DNA of 64,000 nt, taken from positions 1,990,001 to 2,054,000 of the forward strand of contig NZ_CP088020.1 of the NCBI RefSeq assembly GCF_021049245.1, written 5' to 3'. Made by a program: the position numbers and the translations under genes. The notes beneath the pieces are model-generated. The model had not been told where the DNA came from. It saw only the letters and a list, made by a program, of their open reading frames with translations, and ran no database searches. This document shows positions 36,964-46,330 of this stretch, piece after piece; the first letter of the stretch is position 1; each line of letters opens with the position of its first letter. The DNA is from Radiobacillus kanasensis. GTDB lineage: Bacteria; Bacillota; Bacilli; Bacillales; Amphibacillaceae.

Positions 36964-37059
36964 CTTTTTAAAAATCTCCCGTACATATTCTCTTCTTAAA
37001 TCTTATACTAGTCGTTTCATCCTCGTAAATAGCTGATTTTATATTCGAGAGAAAAAAGT

Positions 37060-37365
37060 TTGATAAGCGATTCTCATTCACGTTTGATATAAAATACGAC
37101 GTAACTTTTATAAAGGCTTTTTATTGAAAGTGAAGTGAAGTGAAGCATGATGCCGCGCTCCGGCAGAATACTCCGCTTTCCGCAACGGAAATCAGCATCG
37201 TACATACAACGAGCAGTCACTAAACCGATGGTTTTGTAGTATCTTTTATTAATTTGTTACGTCGGAGTTTATATCTTATTAGAAACTAGATTCTCAAAAG
37301 ATAGCTAAAAAATCCGAACTGGTTGAATTCTATTAAAGAACTGCAAACCTGTTCGGATCTTTTGA
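37060..37365. repeat. Repeat element, copy 2 (short, decayed)
   Basis: In the 600-base gene-free gap between sigX and the ECF gene. Shares TTGATATAAAATACGACGTAAC, GAAGTGAAGCATGATGCCGCGCTCC, CGGCAGAATACTCCGCTTTCCGC and TTACGTCGGAGTTTATAT with copies at 50.8 and 59.4 kb. The GC-rich modules are reduced to a few dozen bases. It ends in the shared terminator hairpin. IS-like termini are not recognisable, so it is the most decayed copy. Confidence 0.7.
37307..37363 (-). terminator. Repeat-borne terminator downstream of ECF gene
   Basis: Arms ATCCGAAC / GTTCGGAT with a minus-strand tail TTTTTTAGC. The T-run faces away from the ECF S gene ending at 37514, so it would terminate that operon about 150 bases downstream. 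Confidence 0.7.
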
Positions 37366-37513
37366 TGGTCTATGCGCTTTTATCGCAGTCTTCTTTGTAC
37401 ATTAAATCAGCAGAAAATATTGTTAGTACACATACTGCGAAACAATATGCTATTTGTTAAGTGGTTTAATGATTTCTCTACGCAATTGGAGCTAAGTTTT
37501 TCCTAGCTTCTCT

Positions 37514-38032
37514 TCATCTACCAGGACTCAGATAATTTCCATAATACTTATTTAATATTTTGGATAAAACAGGGTATAGCACAATCATAAAGAAAGCATT
37601 TCCTACAGCATGATACGTATCAAATAAAAGTCCAGTTAAATAATATGGCCAAAACGAACCGGCAACCGAATAAGTTGCCAATGAAATAGTGAATCCGTAC
37701 AAATACCCGACTAAGATCGCGTAGCCAACTAATATTCCTAAAGGTAAATCTTTTCTCCATTTCCCTAACCAACCGCTACAAAAGCCGACTACTCCCCAAA
37801 CAATGATTTGCCAAACCGTCCAGATTCCCATCCCTAACAACAAATTAGATAGATATGTTGTTAGAAAGGCTAACAAAACAGCAGAAAATGGACCAAGGAT
37901 TATTCCACAAATAATAATTATTGTAGTCACTGGTTGCACATTAGGAATGAACTGAAAAGCGAATCTACCTACTACGGCTAATGCGGCCAAGATTGCAATA
38001 ACCGTGATTCTGTACGTATTCAATCGAATCAT
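37514..38032 (-). CDS. ECF transporter substrate-binding S subunit, predicted cobalamin
   Basis: 172 residues, about six hydrophobic segments and the S-component N-terminal pattern (TYRITVIAILAALAVVGRFAFQFIPNVQPVT). It belongs to the ECF S-component superfamily; vitamin B12 or a precursor as substrate is inferred from the riboswitch two genes upstream. It starts at ATG 38032, overlapping the DUF4430 stop (ATGA) without its own ribosome site, so its translation depends on the upstream gene. No ATPase or T subunit genes are nearby, so it should use the shared EcfA1A2T module encoded elsewhere. Confidence 0.85.
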   Translation of the reverse strand: MIRLNTYRITVIAILAALAVVGRFAFQFIPNVQPVTTIIIICGIILGPFSAVLLAFLTTYLSNLLLGMGIWTVWQIIVWGVVGFCSGWLGKWRKDLPLGILVGYAILVGYLYGFTISLATYSVAGSFWPYYLTGLLFDTYHAVGNAFFMIVLYPVLSKILNKYYGNYLSPGR

Positions 38033-38448
38033 TCCATAGCGTGAAGATCGAACGTAACTTGATCTCCTGGTTCTAATTTATATTCTGCCGCTCCAACCTT
38101 TGCCATTTCTTCGTTCACCGTGTACATCCAATACTTTCCGTTTTTATCATCTTGAGATACGCCTTCGATGGAAGTAATGAATCCATCTGATTCTTCAATC
38201 TCAAAGTTTTCTTTCATAACGCCTAATACTGTCGTACCTTCTTCAATTGGTATTTCTTTCTCTGTCACAACTTCTGCACCGTTATCTTTTGAAATAACAA
38301 CAGTAACGACTTCCTGTTTTTCCATTTGTTCGGTATTTTCCTTGTCCTCTTGATTGTTTTCCGCGTTATCGGTTGAATCTTGTCCACAACCTACTAAAAC
38401 CAGAGCAGCGAACAACAAAGCAAGTAACGATTTCCACTTGTGTCTCAT
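38029..38448 (-). CDS. DUF4430 lipoprotein, predicted cobalamin binding
   Basis: 139-residue lipoprotein: signal peptide with lipobox ALVLVGC (C at about 22), an acidic Asn/Glu-rich linker to about 45, then a DUF4430 domain (about 50-139: GTTVLGVMKENFEIEES ... KYWMYTVNE ... YKLEPGDQVTFDLH). This fold is the C-terminal domain of transcobalamin/intrinsic factor. ATG 38448 follows GGAGGG. With the riboswitch and S subunit it likely forms a B12 capture-and-uptake pair: the lipoprotein catches cobalamin outside and passes it to the S subunit. The handover is inference. Confidence 0.85.
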   Translation of the reverse strand: MRHKWKSLLALLFAALVLVGCGQDSTDNAENNQEDKENTEQMEKQEVVTVVISKDNGAEVVTEKEIPIEEGTTVLGVMKENFEIEESDGFITSIEGVSQDDKNGKYWMYTVNEEMAKVGAAEYKLEPGDQVTFDLHAME

Positions 38449-38582
38449 TTTATTCCCTCCAAAAAGTTGTTTTTCCATAGCTGCTTCGACGTAGGCTAAG
38501 CCTTTGTTTCCCCTATACTTGGGACTTGAAAATTTTTCTTTGCGAGTATCTTCTTGTTAAAATTTTTTACTCCCTAACATAC

Positions 38583-38612
38583 AAAAAAACTTATCCAGGA
38601 AGGATAAGTTTG
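38583..38612 (-). terminator. Terminator in the riboswitch expression platform
   Basis: Stem AAACTTATCC / GGATAAGTTT with minus-strand T-run of seven, between the cobalamin aptamer and the DUF4430 start. It is probably the cobalamin-dependent attenuator. Confidence 0.8.
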
Positions 38613-38708
38613 AAGACAATCTAGTTTTATGGCCACTGAAAAAGCAAGCCAAATTAACCTAGGTTATCCAAACGCTCAATCCCCGAAGCTTTGAAATATA
38701 TAGAATTT

Positions 38709-38855
38709 AGGCAGGTCTACTGACTTATGCTTTACCTACTGAGAGCCCTTCCCACACTTTTCGTGCAGTGGTTTTGCTCTGTTCGAAACATTTACAGTTG
38801 CGAGGACAGTTCTGGATTTGAACCAGATTCCCATTTTAAGCAAGTGCACCTAAAA
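38709..38855 (-). ncRNA. Cobalamin riboswitch
   Basis: The minus strand reads, in order, AGGTGCAC, AATGGGAATCTGGTTCAAATCC, CTGTCCTCGCAACTGTAA, CACTG...GGGAAGG and the B12 box AGTCAGTAGACCTGCC, the conserved core of the cobalamin (AdoCbl) aptamer. It lies 260 bases before the DUF4430 gene with an intrinsic terminator in between, so binding of B12 should stop transcription of the uptake genes. The 503-base gap 38449-38951 contains no gene. Confidence 0.93.
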
Positions 38856-38951
38856 CTCTTCTATTCAATTGGAATGAAAGTGATTTTATCACAGCCCTTG
38901 TCCATAAGGAAACTAATTCGTTTCATAAGGAACAAGATAATTCTGCCTTTT

Positions 38952-40727
38952 TTATTCTGTTTCGATATGATTAGGTATTTTAAACGTAAATGTTGTACCT
39001 TCCGACTCTTTGCTTTGGACAAAAATTGACCCTTTATGCGATTCTACAATATGCTTGGCAATTGCTAAACCAAGTCCTGTACCTTTTTTGCCTTTACTTC
39101 GTTTTCTAGATTTATCAGCTTTATAAAACCTTTCAAAGACAAACGGCAAATCATCCTTCGGTATGCCAGCTCCTGTATCATAAATGGAAAATTGAATCAT
39201 ATCATCAAGCGGAACGATTTCAACCGTCACGCTACCACCTTCATTCGTATGGGTAATAGCATTATCAATTAGATTCGTAAACACTTGTTCTATTCGATCC
39301 GGATCTATACGAATCGCACCTAAATCATTTGATTCGTGTACTAATTCTAATTTTACCTGCTTTTCTACTGCCATCCCTTTAAATTTCTTCACCACTCGAC
39401 TAACGAAAGGTAGGAGTTCAACCATTTCCAAATTCAACTGATCATGACCTGCTTCCATTTTAGCCAAGTCTAGCAGTTCATTGACCAATCGACCAATTCG
39501 AAGCGATTCTTCATAAATGATTTGAGCCAATTCATTCTTTTCCTCTTTGGATTCCACAACATCATCTACAATTGCTTCACTATAGCCTTGTAGCATGGAT
39601 ATTGGGGTCCGAAGTTCATGCGATACGTTGGCAATGAAGTCTTCCCGATATTTATCCATCGTTCGTTCTTCCGTCATATCTCGAAAAACTGCAACTACTC
39701 CACGCACTTGAGTATGGTCGTACAATGGGGTCATAATCATCACATAGCTTCTACCCTGTACGAGCAATTCCTTCATAACCTCTTCCTCAGTACGTATTAC
39801 TTCTTCCAATACTTGGTGGAGCTCTGTAGGTAAAGATAATGTAGAACCCTCTTTTACTCGGGAGTTTTCAAAATTCCAATCCTCTAAAAACTTTTGAGCT
39901 GGCGGATTAGATACGATGATATCCCCTTTTCGATTTAAAGTAAGGACACCGTCTGCCATCGAGCTTAAAATCCCGGAAAGCTGCTCTTTCTCTTGTCTCA
40001 AGGCATTTATATGAAACTTTAGCTGCCTACCCATTCGATTAAAAGCCATCGCTAATTCGCCTATTTCATCATGGGTCAGGATTGGTACCTTTGTATTAAA
40101 TTCCCCTCTTGCTAACTCAAAAGCCCCTTCTCGCATTTTAATAAGTGGTGCTGTAATTCTTGTGGAAAGGAAGAATGCAAAGATGGTTGTTAATACAATG
40201 GCGATTCCTGCCCCAAGCAAAATAATTTTTGTCGTGTCACGAGAGGTTGCTTTCACGACACTTAATGATTGATAGACAAAAATAGCCCCATTCCCGTCTT
40301 GAATGGAATGTCCCACAATCATAACTTCTCGCTCACTAGATGGCAGTGTTACTTGTTTTTTTACATCTTTTCCATCCGTAATAACACTTGCTAATTCTTT
40401 ATCTTCTAAAAGCCAATCATACGTTATCTTGCTTAAGCTTTCTTCTTCTGTTTCGGAAATCCAAAACTGATCTTCCTCAAATATAATAGCAACACGACTT
40501 GATGGATCCATTATTCGAGTTGACGTATCTATGATTACTGAACGATCCTCGTGCTGTTCGATCATCTCAGAAATCTTTGTTGCTGTCTGCATTAAATCGT
40601 TTTCTGCTTCACTCACGTGAAAGTTCTCAAAAAATTCTAGGAGTAGAATGGTTAGGATAAATAAAAGGAAAGAGACGAGAAGTAGGATGGTAATCCAAAG
40701 CTTCCCGACAACACTACGCCAAAGCAT
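38952..40727 (-). CDS. resE: Sensor histidine kinase ResE
   Basis: 591-residue membrane kinase that phosphorylates ResD when oxygen is limiting or nitric oxide is present. Domains in order: TM1 (about 8-30), extracellular sensor, TM2 (about 165-187), HAMP (about 188-240), PAS (about 245-350), HisKA with FIANVSHELRTPISML near 365-380, and HATPase with NLIDNAITHTNEGG, DTGAGIP and KGTGLGLAIAK. ATG shares an A with the resD stop (TAATG). Last gene of resABCDE. Confidence 0.93.
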   Translation of the reverse strand: MLWRSVVGKLWITILLLVSFLLFILTILLLEFFENFHVSEAENDLMQTATKISEMIEQHEDRSVIIDTSTRIMDPSSRVAIIFEEDQFWISETEEESLSKITYDWLLEDKELASVITDGKDVKKQVTLPSSEREVMIVGHSIQDGNGAIFVYQSLSVVKATSRDTTKIILLGAGIAIVLTTIFAFFLSTRITAPLIKMREGAFELARGEFNTKVPILTHDEIGELAMAFNRMGRQLKFHINALRQEKEQLSGILSSMADGVLTLNRKGDIIVSNPPAQKFLEDWNFENSRVKEGSTLSLPTELHQVLEEVIRTEEEVMKELLVQGRSYVMIMTPLYDHTQVRGVVAVFRDMTEERTMDKYREDFIANVSHELRTPISMLQGYSEAIVDDVVESKEEKNELAQIIYEESLRIGRLVNELLDLAKMEAGHDQLNLEMVELLPFVSRVVKKFKGMAVEKQVKLELVHESNDLGAIRIDPDRIEQVFTNLIDNAITHTNEGGSVTVEIVPLDDMIQFSIYDTGAGIPKDDLPFVFERFYKADKSRKRSKGKKGTGLGLAIAKHIVESHKGSIFVQSKESEGTTFTFKIPNHIETE

Positions 40728-41443
40728 TATTTACCTGAGACCTCAAACTTGTATCCTACTCCCCATACTGTCACAATCATTTTTGCCGCGTCTTGAGAAA
40801 CTTTATTTAACTTTTCACGAAGTCTTTTTACATGGGTATCTACCGTCCGTAAGTCTCCAAAGAACTCATATTTCCATACTTCTTTTAACAACTGCTCCCG
40901 ATCAAATACTTTATCTGGAGCTTTGGCTAAAAACAGAAGAAGTTCATATTCTTTTGGTGTTAACCCTACTTCTTTTCCATCTGCAGTTACGCGATGTGCA
41001 TCGTTATCGATAAACAAGTGGGGGAATTCTAACACATTTCGCGCACCAAAATCAGTATTCGCTTGTACACTAGCTTGAGAACGACGAAGTAATGCCTTAA
41101 CCCGTAAAACTACTTCTCTAGGGCTAAAAGGTTTAACGATATAGTCATCGGTACCGACTTCAAAGCCTTGTACACGATTGGCTTCTTCTCCTTTGGCTGT
41201 CAGCATGATAATTGGAGTTGTTTTCACTTCTCTTATCTCTTTGCAAGCTTCAATTCCATCCTTCTCAGGCATCATGATATCTAGAATAATAAGGGCATAG
41301 TTTTCTTGAAGTGCATATTCCACCGCTTGGTTGCCATCTTCTGCTTCCTCTATCTCATAGCCTTCTCTTTCCAGGTACATACGAATTAATCGTCGAATGC
41401 GTTCCTCGTCATCTACCACTAATATTTTTTGGTTTTCACTCAT
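40727..41443 (-). CDS. resD: Response regulator ResD
   Basis: 238-residue OmpR/PhoB-family activator of aerobic/anaerobic respiration genes. Receiver domain with acidic DDEE at 11-14, phospho-acceptor D55 in LDIMMP, and KPFSPREV; C-terminal winged helix with TPKEYELL and DTHVKRLREKL. AGGGGGGAA precedes ATG. It overlaps resE by one base, so the two are coupled. Confidence 0.95.
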   Translation of the reverse strand: MSENQKILVVDDEERIRRLIRMYLEREGYEIEEAEDGNQAVEYALQENYALIILDIMMPEKDGIEACKEIREVKTTPIIMLTAKGEEANRVQGFEVGTDDYIVKPFSPREVVLRVKALLRRSQASVQANTDFGARNVLEFPHLFIDNDAHRVTADGKEVGLTPKEYELLLFLAKAPDKVFDREQLLKEVWKYEFFGDLRTVDTHVKRLREKLNKVSQDAAKMIVTVWGVGYKFEVSGK

Positions 41444-41482
41444 TTCCGTTCCCCCCTTTGAATTTATCTCAAAACTATATCA

Positions 41483-42673
41483 CTATGCGTATGAGTGTAA
41501 TCCCGCAAGAATGAGATTCACAGCAATTAGATTAAACATAATAATAGCAAATCCCCCTACTGCTAGCCATGCGGAACGCTCTCCATGCCATCCTCGTGAA
41601 AGTCTTAAGTGTAAAAATGCGGCATAAAAGAACCATGTAATTAATGCCCATACTTCTTTTGGATCCCAGCCCCAAAAGCGATCCCAGGCTTGTTGTGCCC
41701 AAATCATAGCAAAGATAAGCGCACCGAGCGTAAACACTGGGAATCCAATCGCTACGGAACGATAAGATATTTCATCAATTAGATCTGGATTAACCTTTTT
41801 CAATAACGGTTGAATAACAGCTCCCACTCTTTTTCTAGCAATTAATCTTGCGAGTAGGTATAAAACCGCTCCAGTTATCATAGACCATAACAATGTATTA
41901 AATTTACGTGCGGCGTCTTCGCCTTTCATCCAGGTTGGTGCCTCAAACAATGGAGAAGCCACATCCGTTGTCAGTAGTTCGCTGTCATGCGGACCAACAA
42001 TGGAGGGAAGTTCATAAGTGGTCGTGATCGGTTCTCCATCTACATCAAACTCGTATTCTGCTTGATATCCTAACCCACTATAGATAGAAACAATTAAAAC
42101 GAAACCAATAACAGAAAAAATGGAATACAAAATAATTTCCAACCATGTTGTTTTGGCAGATCGTTTTGTTTGGTCTATTTGGCTAATCAGATAAATAAGA
42201 CCAGCTGCAAAGCTAACTGCTAAAATTGCTTCCCCTAAAGCGGCTGTTGTTACGTGAATATAAAGCCAGTGACTTTTTAATGACGGTACTAAAGGAGAAA
42301 TTTCAGTTGGAAACATACTCGCATAAGCGATAATTAATATTGCCACAGGAAGCGCAAATAGTCCGAGAATATTTACTCGATATATAAAATAGATAATAAT
42401 GAACGCAAATACGAGCATCATGCCAAAGAAAGTTGTGAACTCGAACAAGTTACTGACCGGTGCATGTTGACTAGCAATCCACCTTGTTATAAAGTAGCCA
42501 ATTTGGGCAATAAACCCGATGACTGTTAACGTAATTGCTATTTTCCCTGCAGTATTTTTCGTTCCATCTGCCCGTTTATCCTTGATCGTACCAGCGAAAA
42601 AAAATGTTGCAATTAAATATAAAACGAATGCAGCATACAATAAATTACTACTGATTGATGCGAGATCTCCCAT
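41483..42673 (-). CDS. resC: Cytochrome c biogenesis protein ResC (CcsA/CcsB type)
   Basis: 396-residue polytopic protein of the System II haem translocase/synthetase. The tryptophan-rich haem-binding signature [13 protein letters not shown] is near the C-terminus, with conserved histidines in the flanking helices ([22 protein letters not shown]). With ResB it moves haem across the membrane and attaches it to apocytochrome c. AAGGAGG precedes ATG. Operon resA-resB-resC-resD-resE. Confidence 0.94.
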   Translation of the reverse strand: MGDLASISSNLLYAAFVLYLIATFFFAGTIKDKRADGTKNTAGKIAITLTVIGFIAQIGYFITRWIASQHAPVSNLFEFTTFFGMMLVFAFIIIYFIYRVNILGLFALPVAILIIAYASMFPTEISPLVPSLKSHWLYIHVTTAALGEAILAVSFAAGLIYLISQIDQTKRSAKTTWLEIILYSIFSVIGFVLIVSIYSGLGYQAEYEFDVDGEPITTTYELPSIVGPHDSELLTTDVASPLFEAPTWMKGEDAARKFNTLLWSMITGAVLYLLARLIARKRVGAVIQPLLKKVNPDLIDEISYRSVAIGFPVFTLGALIFAMIWAQQAWDRFWGWDPKEVWALITWFFYAAFLHLRLSRGWHGERSAWLAVGGFAIIMFNLIAVNLILAGLHSYA

Positions 42674-42701
42674 TTTTATCCTCCTTCAAAGCGAACAACT
42701 A

Positions 42702-44318
42702 TTATTTTTTAATTTCCTGTTGGTCTTCTACCATGTTAATATTTGTTCCTTCGATGATTTTTCCTATATCTTTTTTAACCCCGTAATAATTTTTATTCGT
42801 GTGACCTGCTACTAGTAGACCTGTTCCAGTTGGATGTATCCAAATCCGTCTATGATGCCAGTACATGCCTTGTATAACACCGATCATAAAGATAAGACCA
42901 CCAAGTGCAATAAATGGTATGGTGTAGTCTCTTTTTACCGTTAATCCTGTAACATCTCTCATTTCAAACTCTTCAATTCCTACCTTATATTCATTGTCAC
43001 CAGACGGCACATTGCGGCCGATTGCGGCAAAACTAACTTCCGGTTCTGTTTCATTTGGAGGATAGACAAAAAAGACAAAGGCAGGATTTTTCGGATATTT
43101 TGACTGAGATCTCGGTTCTCCATCATTCATGTAATATTCCGGAAAATACTGATCAATCACAACACGGAAACCGTTGTCCAATTCATATTCTGATTCGGGA
43201 TTCATTAAGTCAATTTTGAAGGTACCTAGTGCTTTTTCCTCTGAGTCATCCGTCCGATGAACACGAAACGTCATAGACTTAAATTCATTTAACTGATAAT
43301 TAGATTGATATAAAGCAAACCCATCAAATTTTAAAGGATGGTTCACTTTAATACTATCCTCTTTTAAAGCTTCAAGCTCTGGCTCAGCACCAGGAATATC
43401 CGCATTTGTATTTTCATAAACAATAGCATTCGTTTGAAAATTACTAGGAACAACACCTTGTTTCGCTAAAGATTCTTTATAACGCTCATCTCTTTCGTCA
43501 TAGGTTTCCACAATGAAATCTTCGTTTTTAACGTAATACTTTTGCTCCGTACTAGGAACGACTACTGTTTCTCCTTCACGGACCCATACGTAATCATCTA
43601 TGTACATAAATGGAACAAACCGTAGCAACGCCCCTAATAAAAATACGATAAGTCCAACATGGTTCACATAAGGACCCCACCGAGAGAATCTACCCTTTTC
43701 GGCTAAGACATGTCCATTCTCCTCCGTCACTCGATAACGAAGCTTCCGAAGCCGCTCCACTAATTGCTGCTTTTCTTCCGAAGTCACCGTTTCTGTTTCA
43801 CTGAAAAGACGTTGTCTTCTCATAAAGTTTTGGTGACGAGTCGGTTTTTGATTTTTTAATGCCTTGTATAATGGGACGACACGATCAATACTCGCGATCA
43901 CGATAGAAATCCCAATCATCGCGATAAGGATCATGTACCACCATGAACTGTATAGATTGTGAAATCCAAGCTGATAATAAACCTGTCCAAAGATACCATA
44001 CTGGTCTTCATAGTGCTGTGCTGGGTCTACCGTTGGAGGAATATACATTTCTTGCGGGAAAATAGTGCCTATCGCAGAAGCAACTAACGTAATAAAAATT
44101 AACGTAACTCCTACCTTAACAGAAGAAAAGAAATTCCACACTTTATCTACTACTGTCTTGTTTTGCGTTTGTGACCTTCGCGCACTACCTTCGTAGCGCA
44201 TGTTTAACAAGCTTTTTTGTTCTGCTGACTCTTTCTCTAGTGGCAAGCCACAAGAAGCACAAAATGCCGTACCCTTTGAGTTTATGTGACCACATGACAC
44301 ACACGCGTTTTGTTCCAT
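42702..44318 (-). CDS. resB: Cytochrome c biogenesis protein ResB
   Basis: 538-residue partner of ResC. It opens with a zinc ribbon (CVSCGHINSKGTAFCASC, residues 5-22), three transmembrane segments about 60-190, a large extracytoplasmic domain and a final membrane span (about 465-485, IALGGLIFMIGVIQG). ATG 44318 has GAGGGG ahead; the frame to 44333 begins with a TTG that lies in this site. Complete. The ribbon is usual for Bacillus ResB. Confidence 0.94.
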   Translation of the reverse strand: MEQNACVSCGHINSKGTAFCASCGLPLEKESAEQKSLLNMRYEGSARRSQTQNKTVVDKVWNFFSSVKVGVTLIFITLVASAIGTIFPQEMYIPPTVDPAQHYEDQYGIFGQVYYQLGFHNLYSSWWYMILIAMIGISIVIASIDRVVPLYKALKNQKPTRHQNFMRRQRLFSETETVTSEEKQQLVERLRKLRYRVTEENGHVLAEKGRFSRWGPYVNHVGLIVFLLGALLRFVPFMYIDDYVWVREGETVVVPSTEQKYYVKNEDFIVETYDERDERYKESLAKQGVVPSNFQTNAIVYENTNADIPGAEPELEALKEDSIKVNHPLKFDGFALYQSNYQLNEFKSMTFRVHRTDDSEEKALGTFKIDLMNPESEYELDNGFRVVIDQYFPEYYMNDGEPRSQSKYPKNPAFVFFVYPPNETEPEVSFAAIGRNVPSGDNEYKVGIEEFEMRDVTGLTVKRDYTIPFIALGGLIFMIGVIQGMYWHHRRIWIHPTGTGLLVAGHTNKNYYGVKKDIGKIIEGTNINMVEDQQEIKK

Positions 44319-44342
44319 CCAAACCCCTCGCAATATCTCTGT

Positions 44343-44909
44343 TTATTTCGGTTGAATTTGCTGTAAGTATCCCTCTAATCGGCTTAACGTGAGGGCTCCA
44401 GACACTTTTTCAACGACTTCCCCTTCTGGACTAATAAAGAAGGTCGTTGGAAGTGGGTCTATACTATACAAATCCATTACCTGGCCTTTATCATGTAATA
44501 CAGGGAACGTTAAATCATAATTATCAACAAATTGTTCGATGACGAGCTCTGTTGCATCTACACTTACCGCAACAATTTCCACACCTTTATCCTTATATTC
44601 CGGATACAGTTTCTGCATATAAGGCATTTCATCTTCACAAGGTTCACAGTACGTCGCCCAGAAATTCAGCATAATACCTTTTCCTTTTAAATCACTAAGC
44701 TGAAGAGAACCTCCATCACCATTTATCTGCTTCAATTGAAAATCTTTTGCTTCATCCCCAACATCAATAACACTGTTATCTTTCAAAAAGTTCGAAACAA
44801 GGGCAAATACTAAAGCAGCAAACAAAACGAATAAAATCGCAGATCGGAAAATCAGTCGATTTTTCTTTTTATTTTTTTTATTTCTATTCGCTTCATCTAT
44901 TTTTGTCAT
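44343..44909 (-). CDS. resA: Thiol-disulfide oxidoreductase ResA
   Basis: 188-residue membrane-anchored thioredoxin-like protein that reduces the haem-binding cysteines of apocytochrome c. Basic N-terminus, signal anchor (about 20-40), then a thioredoxin fold with active site CEPC (88-91), the acid-rich substrate pocket typical of ResA, and a cis-proline in DPLPTTFF. AGGAGTG precedes ATG. First gene of the res operon. Confidence 0.95.
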   Translation of the reverse strand: MTKIDEANRNKKNKKKNRLIFRSAILFVLFAALVFALVSNFLKDNSVIDVGDEAKDFQLKQINGDGGSLQLSDLKGKGIMLNFWATYCEPCEDEMPYMQKLYPEYKDKGVEIVAVSVDATELVIEQFVDNYDLTFPVLHDKGQVMDLYSIDPLPTTFFISPEGEVVEKVSGALTLSRLEGYLQQIQPK

Positions 44910-44929
44910 ATATGCACACTCCTGCCCCC

Positions 44930-44938
44930 ATTATAGCA
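44930..44938 (-). promoter_or_regulatory. Extended -10 of the res operon
   Basis: Minus-strand TGCTATAAT, an extended -10 with perfect TATAAT, 21 bases before the resA start. No good -35 is seen, consistent with an activator-dependent or extended -10 promoter. Confidence 0.5.
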
Positions 44939-44964
44939 TCCATATTCCGTTTAAATTTTGACTA

Positions 44965-45693
44965 TTATTTAACAATTTTTTGCGCCTGGGCACGTAATTG
45001 TTTTACTTCATGTGGAGTGAGCTCACGATGCTCCCCTGCATTAAGCCCTTCTAACGTTAGAAAGCCATATTGTTCTCGTTTTAATTTGGCAGCAGGATAC
45101 CCGATCTCCTCCAACATCCTTCTGACTTGACGATTCCTTCCTTCTTGTAAATTTATTTGTACAATTGCCGTATTTTTCTTTTCGTCTGCAGATAATACTT
45201 TTGTGAAGGTAGCTTTTAGTTTTTCGCCATTTGATAATATCCCTTTTCGTAGCTTATTAAGCTCCTCTCTACGTGGAATCCCTTTTACCTTAGCCACATA
45301 GATTTTCTCCATTTCATATTTAGGATGCATCAGTAAGTTGGCGAATTCCCCATCATTGGTTAACAGAAGAAGACCTGATGTATCATAATCTAATCTTCCG
45401 ACCGGATATATCCGCTCCTTTACTTCCGGAAAAAAATCTGTGACTACTTTACGATTTTTGTCATCCCTTACACTTGAAATGACACCTCTTGGCTTGTACA
45501 ACATATAATAAACGGGCTGCTCTTTCTCGAGTGGTACACCATCTACTACAATTTCATCATCCGGACTAACTTTCGTTCCCAGTTCCTTCACAACTTGTCC
45601 ATTTACCTTTACTTTTCCTGCCTCTATTAGTTTCTCTGCTTTTCTACGAGAGGTTACTCCACTCTGTGCTATTATCTTTTGTAAACGTTCCAT
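44965..45693 (-). CDS. rluB: 23S rRNA pseudouridine synthase RluB
   Basis: 243 residues: S4 domain at 1-60 (MERLQKIIAQSGVTSRRKAEKLI) and a RsuA-type pseudouridine synthase domain with catalytic aspartate in GRLDYDTSGLLLLTNDG. Modifies U2633 region of 23S rRNA in B. subtilis. Start at ATG 45693; AGGTGG lies rather far (12 bases), and a TTG two codons before is an alternative. It lies between spmB and resA, as in B. subtilis. Confidence 0.93.
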   Translation of the reverse strand: MERLQKIIAQSGVTSRRKAEKLIEAGKVKVNGQVVKELGTKVSPDDEIVVDGVPLEKEQPVYYMLYKPRGVISSVRDDKNRKVVTDFFPEVKERIYPVGRLDYDTSGLLLLTNDGEFANLLMHPKYEMEKIYVAKVKGIPRREELNKLRKGILSNGEKLKATFTKVLSADEKKNTAIVQINLQEGRNRQVRRMLEEIGYPAAKLKREQYGFLTLEGLNAGEHRELTPHEVKQLRAQAQKIVK

Positions 45694-45768
45694 ACTCAAT
45701 ATAACCACCTGCTTTTTCACTTTTCCTTACCCAGTGTTGACCTATTTTTCATTATTTAACGTAAAACA

Positions 45769-45794
45769 AGCGCTAACACTCACATGTTAACGCT
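45769..45794 (-). terminator. Terminator of dacB-spmA-spmB
   Basis: Stem GCGTTAACA / TGTTAGCGC with a short loop, then TTGTTTTACG on the minus strand, 6 bases after the spmB stop. Confidence 0.65.
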
Positions 45795-45799
45795 TTTCG

Positions 45800-46330
45800 T
45801 CATAAAAATACAATCGACACGACTATAATCGATGCAATTATACCAATAAAATCTGCAATTAGTCCAACTTTTAATGCGTCCCCCATCCTTCGTATTCCAA
45901 CTGCGCCAAAATAGACAGTTAAAATATACAACGTAGTATCTGTTGATCCTTGCATAGTCGAGGCCAGTCTACCAATAAAGGAATCCGGTCCATGGGATTG
46001 AATCAATTCGGTTGTCATTCCTAATGCCGCGGTCCCCGATATAGGTCGAACAAGGGCAAGTGGAACGATATCCGCCGGAACTCCGACAGCCATTAAGAAC
46101 GGGGATATCCATTCAATAAAAGCTTCTAAAGCTCCAGAACCCCGTAATATCGCTATAGAAACCATCATTCCTAATAAAAAAGGTAGAAGAGAAAACGCCA
46201 TATTGATGCCTTCTTTCCCACCTTCTACGAAACTTTCATAGGTCGGAACCTTCTTCCAGGTGGCAACCACTAACACGATTAAAATGATACATGGTATGAT
46301 CCATGTGCTTAGGGTCGTAATCAGTGTCAT
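45800..46330 (-). CDS. spmB: Spore maturation protein B
   Basis: 176-residue polytopic membrane protein with nucleoside-recognition (Gate) motifs (RPISGTAALGMTTELI, MQGSTDTTLYIL). With SpmA it is needed for spore core dehydration. It overlaps the spmA stop by 4 bases. Last gene of dacB-spmA-spmB, expressed in the mother cell. Confidence 0.94.
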   Translation of the reverse strand: MTLITTLSTWIIPCIILIVLVVATWKKVPTYESFVEGGKEGINMAFSLLPFLLGMMVSIAILRGSGALEAFIEWISPFLMAVGVPADIVPLALVRPISGTAALGMTTELIQSHGPDSFIGRLASTMQGSTDTTLYILTVYFGAVGIRRMGDALKVGLIADFIGIIASIIVVSIVFL

